This document shows positions 1 to 14,875 of a stretch of 64,000 nt of DNA, piece after piece. Positions within the stretch are counted from its first letter, which is position 1; the number at the start of each line of letters is the position of its first letter. Where the stretch lies: positions 773,125-837,124 of the forward strand of contig NW_019091361.1 in assembly GCF_001949145.1 (NCBI RefSeq). Direction: 5' to 3'. The notes below the pieces were generated by a model. That model worked only from the letters and a program-made list of their open reading frames with translations, was not told the DNA's origin and did no database searches. A program made the position numbers and the translations under genes. This DNA is from Acanthaster planci. Lineage: Eukaryota > Echinodermata > Asteroidea > Valvatida > Acanthasteridae.

Positions 1-2036
1 CCCATCCTTTGATTTCCCACCAGCGCGATTGCCAAAAACTTGCTACAATTAATCGACGGACAATTCATGTGCCACTCCTTGTGTATGAAATCAGATTACA
101 TACATGTGCATACATTACATACAGTGAAGTCACAGAGTAGGTCTTGCATGTAACAGTCGTTGATCACAATATGTTAATGTTGGACATCGACCCGCCATTT
201 TCTTTGGCAGGGGTGCAACAAAATAACATTAAATCTGAGCCTTAAAATGTGTGTTTGTGACTGAAAACTTCACTCTTTATTGAACACTTCTGAGGGCCTA
301 TTCAACTTTGGTGCACCAAGCTTACTACACGTAGGTTTCATTTAATTCAAGAAATATGTAAAATTAGTCTTCCGTTTTGCTGCTGCGGTTTCATCGTTTC
401 GCCATGCTGTACTAGCCTTGTCTCAAGGCGCCCATGCGGATTCACAGACTGAATTCCCCTTGTGTGCAATAGTCATATGTGTCAGTACATGTAAGAACCT
501 GTTTGGGCCTTGATTTCATTGCTAGTACAGTGTGCGTGTGAACGGCCAATGTGTGCATACACAATGTACCGTACCGGGCCGCTGTGCTGTGCCAGCTGCC
601 GCTGCACGAATGGGGCTCACGCACACCATAGCACTTGCAAGTATCGGCACCAGCGGGGCACGGACGATCCAATCATGTGGTGGAGTGGTGGAATTTAGCA
701 TGTTTCCAGCGTACATGTAATTCATTCCTTAAAAACAAGCATTTGAAAAGGGTTTAGTAGGCATTTATTTTTTAGTACTTTACAGAAAGTTTTCTTTACT
801 TTTAAGCCATTCTTAGAGGGAAATTTTGCAAGTTCCATTTCAAGCAGTGGATTCCATTTCAAATTGTTGATTCCGCGAATTCCGTCCATTTTCCGCGATG
901 GTGGTAAATCACTGGCTCTATGACTGTGTACACAGCAGTGACTGATCCAAATGTCTAGTCTCTACACACACTGATACGGTACTGTGCATTTCAGACATTG
1001 TTAGCCATTTTCCCACGTAAGAGAGACCAAAATTTGAAGTCTGTATCACTAGTTTTAGATATGTATTTATCAAAATTATTTCACGGGGAAAGTTTTCATG
1101 AATTTACATAAAAGTGCATGTAATGTAAAAGCAAATCTCAACAGGCCCATCTTGGGTAATCAAACACATACATTTTATTGACTAAAAGTCAAATTCTCTG
1201 CCAAGATAACATTCTGTGCTGCATGGACTGGTGGGTTTTGTAAAAAAAAAAAATCAAAACATTGCACATTTCAATGAAATTTGGACAAAACTGAGCAGTC
1301 CAAATGGCTCTATTTTGTAATGGAGAGTACATCAATTTTCAAAATGGTGATGGGCTTCATAACTGTTTTCAGTCGTGCTTATCTTCAGATGGAAGTATCT
1401 CCAAAAAGTCGTGGTTTAACACAAAAAAACCTGCAACACAGAATGGAAAATGAGGAAATAGACTTTGATTTGATGCGTGCCTTCAACACTTGAGAAAAAT
1501 TGTATTTTTCAAAGTGGAAGTAAGGACCAGTACCGCAGATGGCAGCTTACATGTACATGTATTTGGATAGTTCCAGAAATAAGGGGTCAAAAAATGTAAC
1601 ATTTTCGTATCCCTGTTACATGTGACCTTTGTTGATTTCAAACTATTACTATTTGTTTGGCAGGTAATTTGCATTAATTCATCACTCTAAGAAATTAGAA
1701 AATGTGTTCTATACTTATAAAATCATATGTCAGATGTGACAGGGACATGAAAAAAAGTGGACCCCTCATTTCTGGAATTACCCACTTACAATGTACATAC
1801 ATGTACATGTACATACCAGTAGTAGCAGTGATTGTACTGGTACTTGTCTTCAACCTGTACACACACGTTTGTTCATGCTACCTGTACATGTACATTCATG
1901 TACCGGGTACGGTCACTAAAGATTAGCGTACTGGAGCACTACTTTACATCTTTCTTGCCCTATAGCATGATGCAACAAAACAGTTGGCCCAACAGGCATT
2001 CACAACGTTTGTGGCATCTGGCTGCATAAATCAGAG

Positions 2037-2215
2037 GTGGCTGCAAGTCATTTTTTGCAAGTCCAAGTCAAGTCACAAGTCATTTGGCCCAGTCACAAGT
2101 CAAGTCACAAGTCATTTGGTCACAGGGCAAGTCAAGTCAAGTCACAAGTCATTTGGTCTAAACACAAGTCGGGTCACAAGTGTCTTTGTCCAAGTACAAG
2201 TCAAGCTGCACATTA
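2037..2215. repeat. AAGTCACAAGTCATTT-type array
   Basis: Irregular tandem array built from AAGTCAAGTCACAAGTCATTTG-like units with one- to several-base length differences. The same motif recurs at 2655-2765 and, more diverged, at 29090-29110 and 39300-39620, so it is a dispersed family rather than a single satellite. Confidence 0.85.
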
Positions 2216-2654
2216 TTTTGTCCAGCTGTAATAAGCAAAAAGAGCCAGGCATCAACTTACGAAGTTACGAGTTATGACTTTTGGACAGCTGAACACCTCT
2301 TCTCCAAATATTTTGACAATGCCTCCATAAATCCCCTTTTCACTTGTGTTGTAATTACTCTTCTTGCAGTTATCTGTTGTATAATGGACCTCTGTTTCAT
2401 TTAAAAATGTACTTTGCAGGGCGCATATTGAGGGCGCTGTTTATCATACTCACACATTAACGAAAATGTGACGTAGCAGCATGATATGCATGCTGCCCTG
2501 ATCTACAGCTGCAGCAAGGTGAAATAGAAGCCACACAAGCCGGAGTCCATTTTTTATGTACATGTACATGTACACTGTACGTAAGGTGTAAACTGAATAG
2601 CTTAATTCAAAATGTATGGGGCCGGTTGAGTAACGTCAGACTTGGGTTGGTAAC

Positions 2655-2765
2655 AAGTCATTTTTGGCAAGTCCAAGTCAAGTCACAAGTCAATTTTGCA
2701 AGTCCAAGTCAAATCACAAGTCAGAGCTGGTATTTACAAGTCAAGTCACAAGTCACAAAAATAGC
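2655..2765. repeat. AAGTCACAAGTC array, second copy
   Basis: Second block of the AAGTCAAGTCACAAGTC motif, about 440 bp downstream of the first, with the same CAAGTCCAAGTC punctuation between units. Confidence 0.8.
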
Positions 2766-2990
2766 GACTCGAGTCAGCAACTCTGGCATACATGTACATG
2801 TACTTATTTCTCTCAAGAGTACAATGGCTGAAACGTACATGTACAACATCAGTTGCAATGTCACTGAGGCTGATAACTTGTGTGTAACATGTACACACGC
2901 ACAAATTGATGTGAATATTACATCCGTGCAACAGGACTCTTTTTGTTAAACCACATTTCGCCCTTTTATTCACGCTGTATTCTCAGTGTG

Positions 2991-3185
2991 GTCTCAGGCT
3001 TGGGTGGGATCTGAACCCACGACTTCCTGCTTACTAGTGCAGATGTCATCTAGTTTATGAGACAGGGTGGCTGGCTCAAATCCAATACAGCAGCCGGGCC
3101 AGTACCGCAAGTACCGTAGTCGATGATAGTCATTTGGCTTTGCATCAAGGATGTTAATTTTATACCAGGTTATGCCCTTCATCGA
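2991..3185 (-). repeat. tRNA-derived SINE, copy 1
   Basis: On the minus strand a tRNA-like head carries a B-box-like GGTTCAGATCCCACC and is closely matched by the copy at 44561-44720: both read GACRTCTGCACTA, then AAGCAGGAAGT, then the B-box. The copies also share a tail with a GGCTGGCT segment and a GTACCGC segment. The A-box region is decayed in this copy. The fold is not that of an intact tRNA, so this is a SINE and not a tRNA gene. Confidence 0.6.
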
Positions 3186-3711
3186 GGTATAATTTCACAC
3201 CATACATGTACCCTTGGCGTTACATGTACCAGTAAGGTCTGAGAGTTGCAAACAAATCACAAACTAAAATTATTTCTTGGCAAAATGAAGTCACTGAAAA
3301 CATACATATACACGTACCAGTACATGTATGGCCACATTTAAATTATGGTTGCCACACTACAGTTGGCATTCCAGTAACTTCCATGGTGACAATGTACCCA
3401 AGCAGAAATGTATTTCTGTATGGAGATTAATTACTGCAAGCTAAAGTACTAGTATTTTACAAACCAGTACATATGCATTTTAAGACACATACCGGTACAA
3501 TACATGATAAGTACAGTAAATATGGACACATACAAGTACATAATTTACATGTACTTGTGTGCACACCTACTTTTCAACCAACATTTACATGTACTTTGAC
3601 TAAATAATTAACTAGACATGTCTACATACACAACTACATGTACAGACCCTCCAGGAAGCCTGAGCCCTGAAGCATACATGTACAATGTACATGTGGGTCT
3701 AACCCTTGACA

Positions 3712-3784
3712 ACATACATGTATACATGTACATGTACATCTACTGGTACATGTGCATACAATGTACACGTACATGTACATGTGC
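3712..3784. repeat. (ATGTAC)n microsatellite cluster
   Basis: Dense run of ACATGTAC hexamers with interruptions. ATGTAC repeats read as the same motif on both strands, so each tract can fold back on itself. Confidence 0.85.
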
Positions 3785-5861
3785 ATCATAGCATGTTTGC
3801 TCTTGCTGATGAAGTGGAGCAAGGCCAACAACCCAAAAGCATCCGGGCACCGCATTTTCACCAAACAAACAACGCCAAGCAAACACAAATGGGCAGGCAG
3901 TTTGGTGACTGGGGACCGTAAGTGGACCAAGGCTCCAAACTCAGACTCTGATTGGTTGGAGAAGAAGGAGGGAGAGATAGAGAATAAAGGCAGTTCAACA
4001 CTTGTGGAAATGGGCCACGTAATTTGATGTGGGGACATGCACCAGTGTGTGCTCTCGTTCAAGGTCACGTGCGCAGGAATGAGCCAGGCTTAAGTGGTTT
4101 TCCTGGGATGGTGTTTGCATACAAACGCGATGAGGAAAAACGGACATCTAGCCTGGCTAGCTGTGTGTGTACAGTACGTGCGTCCACAAACCCAGCCCAC
4201 GTTGTAGACAGAGAAAAGGCACAAAACTTCGTACGTTATTAAAAGACAGTGTGCACAAGCATAACGAGCAGCTGTCATTCTGTAAAAAGAGATGAAAACT
4301 AATACCAGACTCTGATCAACACAGACCTGCCTCAAGGCCAACGTCAAAACCATCACTTGGAATGTTCCTCAACCTGCCAAACACATTTACCATTTCATTG
4401 ATCATACAACTGAGATGGGGTTTTTTGTGTGGGTGCATGTTTACATGTCACATCAACAAGTACTGTAACTCTTTGTTCCATTTCTGTCAAACTCATTATA
4501 TGCATGTACATGTACACGTATCAACTTATCTCATTTCAATTAGAGATGCAGTCTAAACTTAAGCCAATTTTCAACCGAAAAAAAACAAACAATTGCTACA
4601 TATTTGTCAACATCAAGAAGTTACAAAGACTTCAAATTACTAGAGACTTCCTTTGTTCTCTCGATCCTCACTCACTGCCTGCATCCCTTCTGTCTACAAA
4701 GATGTAACATTCAAAGAGTTCATGTACCTGTACATATACATGCATCTCGACAATCCCAGTGATTTCTGCCTTGTCTTTTCTTGTGCAGCCACACCTTGAG
4801 TGGCCCTTGGGCCTTGTATTGATTAACACCCTCCCCCAGTGAAATCCTACTGATGTTGTGTAAACTGCACAATTACATGTACATGTACATTCTCACTATA
4901 ACAGAGCAGCAAGGGTGTGCCAGCGCAGCCATAACCTACAAAATCTGTCTGTTTGGGAATTCCTCAACCTTGAGAAGGCCAACACTCTGTAATGGCCTTA
5001 CATATTTAAATAAATATTCACTTCACTAAGACAAGCCGAGGACAATGTACATGTAACACAGTCAGGACATGTTTTAATTCATCAAGACACAAGTACATGT
5101 ACCAGTATAAATGGAGAATGAATATAAGATCTTGATGCATGCAGGGAAATTGAAGCACACAACTGATTCCACTGGACAAATTTCAAAATACAAATCTGGG
5201 AATGTGAATGACAAATATTTCACAATAGCCAGGAAACCACATACAATCTTTGAACACCTTTTTTTAACCACTGAGCAAGTTATTACGGATTAAACACACA
5301 AATACAAGGATCATTACGGCGCCCTTTAGTTACAGTTTCTAGATATTGTATCCTGTGGGCAATTTTATTACTTTTGATGGCACGAAAGCTAGAAAAGCTT
5401 TTCAGAAGACTCTATTGAACTTTCTTTAACTAAGTCCCCCAAGGAACAGCCTACACAATGAAAGGCTGGAGTCAGTTTTTGACACCAGTATCCTAATTGT
5501 CCTGGCTGTACCCCTAGCAAACAGGCAAGGTGGCTTAAGCTGGCGCTAAAGTGTGGTCTCATTGAGAGAAATTTCAGTCCCATGGGCACATATCGGAAAC
5601 TAACCTAATGGTTTTCAGTGTACCCCCAGGCAAGCTTAGAGAGGCTCTTGACTAGACAAGAAAACAACCAAAGAAAACCCTGAGGCTGAAGACGACTTTG
5701 AGGATGTTGACCAGATTGAGTGACTCCAGCTCAGGACAAAAGAAAGTTTGCAAACATGGTTCTATGTACAAGTACTTGAAATGGGTGACTTCAAAAGACT
5801 ATTAAATGTGGTTCAAGATACTGTAATTGCTTTGCAGGAAACCCGGTAGGATACACGTAGC

Positions 5862-6105
5862 AAGATACATGTACATGTACGTATCTCTCTATTTTGTGAG
5901 AATGTGTGGCTCTTAAATGAGCCAGTTTACTCAATGAACAACATATACATGTACATGTACATGTACCGGTATTTGCAAACGAGAGAGAGACAGTATCTTG
6001 TACATGTATGTACATGCTGTAACCAGAAATCACTTACCCACCATGCAAACTTCCATACGAATGTACCATACATGTATACCGTACATGTACCTACATGTAC
6101 ATGTG
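5862..6105. repeat. (ATGTAC)n microsatellite cluster
   Basis: Several ATGTAC tracts (5866-5882, 5943-5966, 6075-6105) separated by unique sequence. Confidence 0.8.
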
Positions 6106-9100
6106 TGTTTCCAACATGCATTAATAGGTTCATGGTGCAGTCCAGAAATTCAAGCTTGGAACACTGTAAAATAAGCAGTGTTCAGAGTTCAACAACATGC
6201 ATGCATGTACCAACATCCAAGGTGTTTCTAAAACAAAAAAAATTATTGTCTGGTCTCTATTTCTTTTCAATTTTGTTCAAGGGTTAACCAATTACATTTT
6301 TAACTATTCACAATCTCCTTTTTCAAAAGAAACTGTGGGGGCACTGTTCATGCTAATGAGCAGGGCAGAAATTTTCACTTGAATTAGTGGATTGCACCCT
6401 TCAGACAAGACACACAGATCTTTGTCATTTGATTGGTGGAACTCACATCATGTGACACCCATCATCACTGTCATTCATGCTGGGGCTTCCAAAAGTCCCA
6501 TTCCCCCATGCTGAAATCAGATTTACTGTTCATCAGTAAAGATCATCCTCGTTCCATACATCATACGCATGCACGCTGATGACTTATCCCAGGTACACCA
6601 TGGGCATATGGATGCCTTTTACGTTTGCAGAGGACTTTAATTTGAAGGAGTGACCAAAAAAAACCCATGAGCACTGTAACATGTTCATGTTCACAAAATG
6701 TTATTGATTCCATGATTTGACTCACGGAATACTGAAAACTTTACATTTGGCATGTTCTTCATAAACTGGACCAAAATGCAACTCCGCATGTCATTTTCCA
6801 AAACTTCTAAAAAAGTGACTTTGATCATGTAAAATACAAATTAGCACCTTCAGATTTATAAAAATGATTATTTGGAGATAATTAGGCATATTGTGTACAT
6901 TTGTTGGGCATTTGGTTAGCTACCAGTGCAAATCAAATTGAGTTTAATTCATTTAAAGTTTTACATCAAAGTATTTGCACCAGAGCACTTGATTTCAAAA
7001 CCTCTCTCAACAACAAGGAAAATTCAATATATTTTTCAAGTGATGTATTTTAAAGCACCTAAGAAATAACTTAAAAATATATGAGCCATGAAAAAAAGAG
7101 CACACAACTGACAGAAAATGATGAGAAAAGTTTCGCTCTCTTCATTCTCTTACCATTCATAATCACTCTCATTACACCAGAATATCTGCCAGGTCTTATA
7201 CCTTTCAACCACCAAAAACAATCTTTAAGTTTGCTGCATCAAAAATGTATAATGTGTACAATATGTTCATTGCAAACGTCATATTTGATGAAATTTTGAT
7301 GATGCTCGAGAGTTGTGACAAAAAAATACAAGAAGTTTGAGAATGCCGAAAATGCTGTCAAATGTAGTGCTTGAAAATTCCATGCGTGATGTTCATTTTG
7401 CCACTTATTTTGGAGATATCCCGGCTGAAAATTACATTAAAATTAACAACTCTGCGCATTAGATTTTCATCATGACATCATTTTTTTGCGAACGTCATTC
7501 AGTATGACAGATTTTCTTTCGAGAAACCTAGGCACGAAGAGAAAAATCGTGGAGCGTCGCCATTCCGTGGAGGGGCTCATGAATATCGAATGAAAAAGAA
7601 GGCACACTATCTGGGCTGAGGTCAAACAGCCCACTACATGTATGTAGCAAAACATTTCTGTAACGTCACCTCAAGATAATGACAGCAGCCACAAAATTGC
7701 CACAACCAGTATTTTGGACCGTGGTTTTCGGTAACGTTCTTGAAGAAAATGTGATCGGTCCAGTCGTAAAAGGATGATGATGACTGCACTTTTTTAAAGC
7801 TGGTGTTGTTGTTCATCAATTTTAATTTTACTCGATGCTTTTTGGGGGTTAGGATTTCAAGAGGTTGTTCACATCCATCAAAAATGCTGACATTTGAGAC
7901 TTTAATTAATTAACTCCAATTAAGTTGAAAGATGGACATGGTCATCATTGTTCCAGATATCAGCCATGACTTCCCTCATTTCATCAGACATTGGGAATTA
8001 ATTCACTGCTGTTCACTTCAGGAAAAATGAACCCCCAAAGTGGAACATTATCTAATGGTCCAGATTTTGAGGATCCTGCTATTTATTCAAAACTGAAGTT
8101 AAATGAATTTGTTCTGAGTCTTTATTAGTGTGATTTGACATCATAAATTTCTTTTTTTTTTAACCAAATGAAAGGGCTCAGTATGTCAGTTATATAAAAA
8201 ATACTGAATGGATGTAACTTGGGAAATGCAGGAATATTATCCCTTGGTACAATCTGCACTTTCCTATTTCACTCGGCTTTTGTTGTGAAATGAAAAGGTC
8301 CAGATTTCCACAAACCTTGAGATAATGTTCCTCCCATTCTACTCGGAGCCACTGAATACCACATCTCCACTAATATATTGTCAGCCTTTAAGCAAATGGT
8401 CAGAACCAATTACACATGTATATGAAAGCATATTTTGAGGAATCCCATTGAGGAATCAAAGGATAAATGTATGTATCAAACATGTTCATGTATAGCGCAA
8501 ACTGGAAAAAATGTTCGTACAGGTCTGTTTTCAGATCTTCAGCATGGTTATCCTCAAAGCAACCTTCATCACAGGTACATGTACTTTTAGAACAGCCAAA
8601 AGTCTAACCTAAAAACATCTAAGGACACACACAAGTGGCAAGTTTTGTGGGAGAATAGAGACAAGTGCAATTCTAAGGGCCTACCAGCATAGCCTAAAAA
8701 AATCAAGTGTGGAAACTTGAGCAAAACTAGCCAGATAGTGGTGAAGTGCTAGAAACCTCAATCTCAGAGGTACGTCGGGGCAGTAATCTAAGATAGCCTC
8801 ATCTAGAACACCCAGTTCTACTTGACTTTTCAAGAGGCCTAGGTGGCCCTTCAGAGGTGGAAGGAGAGAAGTCCAGGAGGGAATTTGTTTGCACACACCA
8901 GCTTGACACTCAGGGATATGTTTTGACCATGCAGACCATATGCAAAGGTGTTGAATTGTAACGGGAAGTTGTAAACCTAACTTGTAGCATGAGTTTGGGG
9001 AAATGGTTTAACTCTGTAAAGTAAAACTGTACAAGTACATGTACCAGTATGTGAGTAAGTTAGCACTTTATTTAAAAGCATCTTGTAAGTGTGTAGTCAA

Positions 9101-9113
9101 ATACATGTAGATG

Positions 9114-9262
9114 TAGGCCTACCTACATGTACATGTACATGTATATACGTACATGTATACACGTACATGTAGGTAGGCCTAAATGTATACATGTGCCTGT
9201 ACATGTACATGTATATATGTACATGTAGGCCTACCTACATTGTACATGCATACATGTACATG
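9114..9262. repeat. Palindromic ATGTAC/TAGGCCTA cluster
   Basis: A near-perfect 68-bp palindrome at 9114-9181 starts TAGGCCTACCTACATGTA and ends with its reverse complement. A second partial unit with the same TAGGCCTACCTACAT block follows to 9262. The cluster combines the two palindromic words that dominate the first 25 kb. Confidence 0.8.
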
Positions 9263-10715
9263 TACATGTATGTATCGGTGCCATTTAAACAACATGTGAT
9301 CAGAAGCACAAGTTAGCTTTGTACATATACAACATCCATGCTGTAAAAGAACACCTTCCAAAAACATTGTAATGAAAGATACGCTTGGAATGATTGTAAC
9401 ATATTTATTATTCTTTGTGGTTGGTATGTGACAAATGTGTTGGCTGAGGAGCAAACCAGCTCGAAAGCATCTGCAGTACTACTAAGTTAATTTTCAAGTG
9501 GGCATGTATGAATATTGTAAAATAACTATATGTTGAGACCCTAAGAAAATGTGCAGGCTGGAGTTCGTCAGACTATATGAACACTGAGGTGACCTTCATC
9601 TTTCAATTTAATTTGTAAACTGAGAAAAATCAACACTAGTGATACATGTACATGTACTTAGTACAAAGTCTACGCGTATTTTACAACATGCACTATCAAG
9701 TCTTTAAACACAACACATTTCAGAGCCAGGTACTCACACATGGTCATGGTCATGGTCATGGACCAGTCCATTGTTGTTTTTCTCCCACTTTTTCTCAAAA
9801 ACAAATAGATTTTGTATAACCACACGCTTTTTAATCTTGAAAAAAGGAAGAAATAAACGTGGAACTGTTTTTTCTTTAATTAATTGAGGACCATGTTTAA
9901 TGAATTCATCAAGAAAAATGTTGTGGTCTTACGGTTTACTACATGTACATGTACATGTATCTAAAAACTCCTTCAAAGGGTGCCACTGTGAGCATTTCAC
10001 ATATTAACATGTAAATGCATGTACCTGCACGTATGGATTCAGTGCCACGGGATTGGTGCAAAATGTCTGTGATGGTGGAATACATGTACATGTACACGTA
10101 TGTATGCTCTCTGCGGGGAAAGCTGATGACAAGAACAGTATTCTATACAGGAAGTTAGTAGGCTAATGAAAGTTGGATGTGGAATTAAAATGAGATAGGG
10201 ATCATTTATCATGGAAACCCATATTCTCACGTCTTAGCACCCCACCGAGCAAGCACACTGTGATTTTTGTCTCACAGTAAATAACTCTTTAACTATAACA
10301 ATCTGAGCTTTCCAGACATACAACTACATGTAGGCCTTCTGGTTGTGTACCAAAGTTTGGTTTAAAAGGGGTGTAAGTCAGAAGCCACTATTATTACAGC
10401 AAGGAAAAGGAAAGCATCAATCAGGGTTCCATTTGATGGGATTTGGCTTCCAATTCAACCAATCAATTTATTATTTATTTGGCAATAATCAGCCAGGGCT
10501 TCCTTCAAAAGGGTGTCTTTCAAGCCTTGGCAGCAGAAGTGGGAGGGAGGAGGGCCGAGGGGGTCGACACTCTTTTGACTCGGGGGTAATGAAAAGAAAG
10601 CTTAAGAAAAGAGAGAATGCAATTATTGGTTTGTTTTACAGTTTTAAAAGTGGGAGGAAAACCCTGGATAAGTATGCCAGGGGAAAAACTCACAACGTCA
10701 TCAATTTAACCCGAT

Positions 10716-10800
10716 CCACAAGTACTACAGGTGGTACTTGAACCCAGGTACCCAGTAGCAGAATTGAAAGGCAAGGAAAGTAACACTGTGCCAACCTGAC
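10716..10800 (-). repeat. tRNA-like SINE remnant
   Basis: On the minus strand a B-box-like GGTTCAAGTACCACC lies about 50 bp after a TTGGCACAGTG block that could be a decayed A-box. No intact cloverleaf can be drawn. Confidence 0.35.
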
Positions 10801-13800
10801 TCAAGAAACTACTCAGAAGCAACCTGACCACAAGAACTACATGAAACTGTACACTATTAACAAGCCTGGTTTGGGTAAAGTTGTAGTCGTACATTTCCAT
10901 AAATTTACAAATGTAGACAGAATGGTACTGAAAAGGATTCCTTGGAGGCTTTGCTTTCCTCTCTTCCATCTATCAGCACTCCGCATCTTGCGATAAGGTA
11001 TCACAACCTACCTAACATACATGTATGAATCACTCCCCCAACGTAAGAGCCCAAGACCCCTAGAGGATTGGAATTTATGATAGCTGGGCACACGTAGCCT
11101 AGAGGGATGGCAACATAATGCTGGTTGTTCACCTTGAACATGAAACCTGCCACTTGATGTGTTTTAAAGGGGGAGGGGTTCATGCTAGATGGCTCTGAAT
11201 ACTCTAAGACACTGGTTCATGAGATACTATATCTCATGAAGAAACGTCAAAGAGACCTGCTCCCACCAGTTCTTTTTAGAACCACACCTCTTCACAAAAG
11301 AGATATTTCCCACATGCCCGCAAACCTTTTTTGTTTAACACTCCCACCATGGAAAGCTTCAAATCTTACTTGAGATACTATATGTATATTTGTGTCATAT
11401 TGCTAGACCCTTTATCTCAAGGGTTTTATTATGTTTCCTAGTTCTGTGAAACCGTAAACCTGTTTAGACCTCATTTTAGTCCAAAAGGCTACAACAAATC
11501 AAGTAGATCCTTTTAAGTGATTTTAAATACTGGTATCTGAATGATCCATCCCTACGTTTTACATTTATGTCTTATTTATCATCTTTTTACGCCATCTCTT
11601 CAGGGGTTCTAAATATTAAACTACAAATTTCCACTGAAGAGTAAAGTCTGATGCATTATACAGGATCTACAGCATGAACAAATTGAGAGAAAAAGCAATA
11701 AAATTTTTGTATGATGTAGTTTATGTACAACATTATGTGGTGTGCATTACCGTACAGTACTTTCTACATTATTCACACTGGATACAGATTAATGCCATCC
11801 TCACAAGCGTCCTGGCTGTGCTGTACATGTACTAGTGTTGGGCGATTCCAGCATTTTTGGAATCAATTCCGATTCTGTCCAGGAATTGCGATTCCACTCG
11901 GAATCAATTCCAATTTTTACGAGATTACATGCACAATGCACTTGTAAGTTGTTTCCTAAACACTCATGTCATTAAAAATTATCCCCTTTTATTGCATCAG
12001 AAACATGAAAGATTTATTATCATTACAGATTTTAAAATTGGAAATTTTAGCTTCATGGAAGCACACCATTTATGGGAAAAGATTATCACTCTATGTATCC
12101 CGCCGGCTTTCAATTTTTCCAGTTTTTATAGAAATGACTATGAGTTCTAAAATGTAGATTTTACAAGAAAGAAACATAATGTATGTACAGGTACCTTTAT
12201 TTCATGCCGCCAAAAATGTACTAAAGAAAGATTTATTTCCTTGAAGTCCAAAAAAAAGGGACCTTATTCCACCGACGATGAACTATGATAGTTTTCTCAA
12301 TCTTTCAATTGTAAATTCCATCAAAAATTGGGCTGCTCGAGTGCCACACTGCACCACTTGCACCCATCTGTGCAATCCCTGGTGAACATGCCTGAAGCTA
12401 TATTCTTCCTACATGTATGTGTATGCCTGCTACCAACTTCAATATAAGGCTGTTAGTCTTGTTCCAAGGCGGAGATGGAAAGTTTTGAGAACTGCTCAAT
12501 TGACCTTCAATTCACTCAACAGGTTGAGTAGAATTTCTTTCCTTTATGGCAGAAATGGAGGATGAAAAGTAGTCAGAGATTTGTGTTTGGCAGAGTGAAT
12601 GATGGTAATTATGGTGCATATCTCACAGACATAAACATGAAGCATCTGCAAAAAAGCGCTTGCTGTCGGCCCACAGCCACAGGTCCATGCACCAACGAAG
12701 AGTGGTTGATGCGTGTAAAAACATGCATGAACACCGATCTCCACCCAGGCCGATGTCACTGCCGATCTCGCCAGCTTCTCTTTCTTATGAATGGTTTAAG
12801 TTTAGTTGGCAAACCCTGGAAATTTTTGACTTTAAATAACTTTGGATCGCTGATTTTATGTCAAAGATTGTGGGATTTCCGGAATTTTCCAAAAGCTGGC
12901 ATCATGGGAATTTTCAAATGCTTCAACGATTACTTGCATTTTGAGTTTTTTATTAATGTCGGGCTATGGGCTGCATTGTTTAGGTTTTTTCCAGTTCTGA
13001 GCATATTTTTGTAATATGTGACAAAGCCGGCCTACTTTTTCCATCACAGTTTGATTCGATCTTGAAGAATGAAAGGAGACGTTGATCTAGCGGAAGATGT
13101 TATTTGGAAGAAATAAACATTCCAAGGAATGAGTTTCTAATTGGTGTCATCCTTCAGATGTTACAATTGAGTTTCCAACAAGAAATAAAGGGTAATCAAT
13201 GAAACGAAATTTCATTGCAAAGAATCTGGCGTATGGGAAAAACTCTGGTGTAGTTTTATCTCTCACAATGTAGCACCCAAATGCTCAGCATGTTTAGGGG
13301 TTACAATTGGCATGCAGCCAACAGTGGTCCATCGGCACGCTGCAGACAAATTGGTCGGAGTACTGCACGGTGCCACTGCGATTCTGCAAAGCATGTACAT
13401 GTAGGCCACGTGACGTCTCATCACAGACTTCAGTTTTTGGCAACGAAAATAACGCAGCTCAGTTTAGGTTCCTTGATGTGGCATAAAAACCACACATTTC
13501 TTCAAAAATCGACCGATCATTTTAGACGGCAGTCTTTCAGAATTGCTGGACTATTCCTGGAATTGGATCTCAAGGTCACATCTCACCTTCATGTACATGC
13601 TCATGTACTAGTTGGTGCCACCCACTCACCCGCATTCACCTAAATCCAGGGAAGAATATTCTGAGTTGTTTAATACGAGTACCATTGAAAAACAGACATG
13701 TACATGTAAATGTACATCAAAGACCGCTTAGGCTCCAGACACCTTTATCTTACTGATGTAAACAAACAGGTGACATACATGTCACTTACAAATGTTGCTG

Positions 13801-13966
13801 TACTACCATTGTCAGTAGTACTTCACATAAATTTATACATGTACTCGTACGGCAACAAACCTGACTTAACTTTTTTGCTTGGAAATGTGATTCCTCTGGC
13901 AATTTTCCCTATGGGAAACATGCATCGTCAATGCCTAGAGTACTAAAATGTTGTCTTGCCTGAGCA

Positions 13967-14052
13967 AACAATATAATTTTCTTTATTTCCTCTTAGAGTG
14001 GCTTGGAAACAATATAATTTTCTTCATTTCATCTCAGAGTGACTTGGAAACA
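13967..14052. repeat. Two-copy tandem duplication (~43 bp)
   Basis: The block AACAATATAATTTTCTT...GAGTGGCTTGGAA occurs twice in direct succession with a few substitutions. Confidence 0.8.
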
Positions 14053-14796
14053 AATTTCTTGAAACTACGTAAACGTGAGGTTACTGACGTAAGCTGGGTT
14101 CTCACTTTTCATGCTCACACACAGTAACATGAATATGAACTGTCCTTATCTCTTGTAAGACTTCTTATCTTCTGGACAATGGAACAAACCACAGGATATT
14201 ACGTCATTTAAGTGCTGTATTCTGACAGTAACATAAAGAATTCGTCATGCCAAGCAGATGTAAATTAATTGACAAGGAATTTAAACAGGTTCCAAGCATT
14301 ATATTCTCAGTGTTGCCCATGCCTGAGTGGTGAAGAAGTAACCCTTAAAGAGCAGGGGGGGTTCCCCCTCCTCGACATTTTTCTGATATTGAAGAAGTGC
14401 ATTTTTTTTAGGAGCTGAGCCTTTAGGAGTTTTTCTGAAGAGTAACTCTTTGCAGTCATTTTGACACCATTTTGCAAAAATTAAACAAATCCTTCTTGCA
14501 AAGGGTGCATTTTTCTGAGACAGGTCAGCCAAAAATATATACTTTTCCACAGTGATGCTCAATGCACACAGGTTGGCATGTATTTAATGTACGTTGTACC
14601 TGTAGCCTTGAAGTTCAAATGACCGCAACAACAAAACCATGTCTGATTGACATCAAATTTTACATTTATATTGATCCTGAGTGTCTTTACATGCATGGCA
14701 AGTTTAAAAAACTGAGCATGGCACAGTTGAGTTGGGGGGGGGTATGCCCACACCTGGCTGTGAGATGGGCTAAAATAACCCAGCTCTTTGAGGGTT

Positions 14797-14875
14797 TTTA
14801 ATGGGATTGCCTGAGAAAGATTTGAACTAACCACATCCTCTTCCTTGCTCATATACCCGTACAAACATCTCAGCC
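14797..14875 (-). repeat. tRNA-like SINE remnant
   Basis: On the minus strand the order is GGCTGAGATG (A-box-like) and then GTTCAAATCTTT (B-box-like) about 40 bp further on. The acceptor arms do not pair, so a functional tRNA is not supported. Confidence 0.35.

Noticed and set aside
8681-8896. 71-codon minus-strand frame with Leu-rich protein-like sequence
   Set aside because: It has no splice sites or homology; the surrounding sequence resembles repeat remnants elsewhere in the window.
10343-10741. 132-codon plus-strand frame
   Set aside because: It runs into a SINE-like remnant and has no domain or splice signals.
12562-13014. 150-codon plus-strand frame
   Set aside because: It starts without support, loses protein-like character after about 75 codons and shows no motif.
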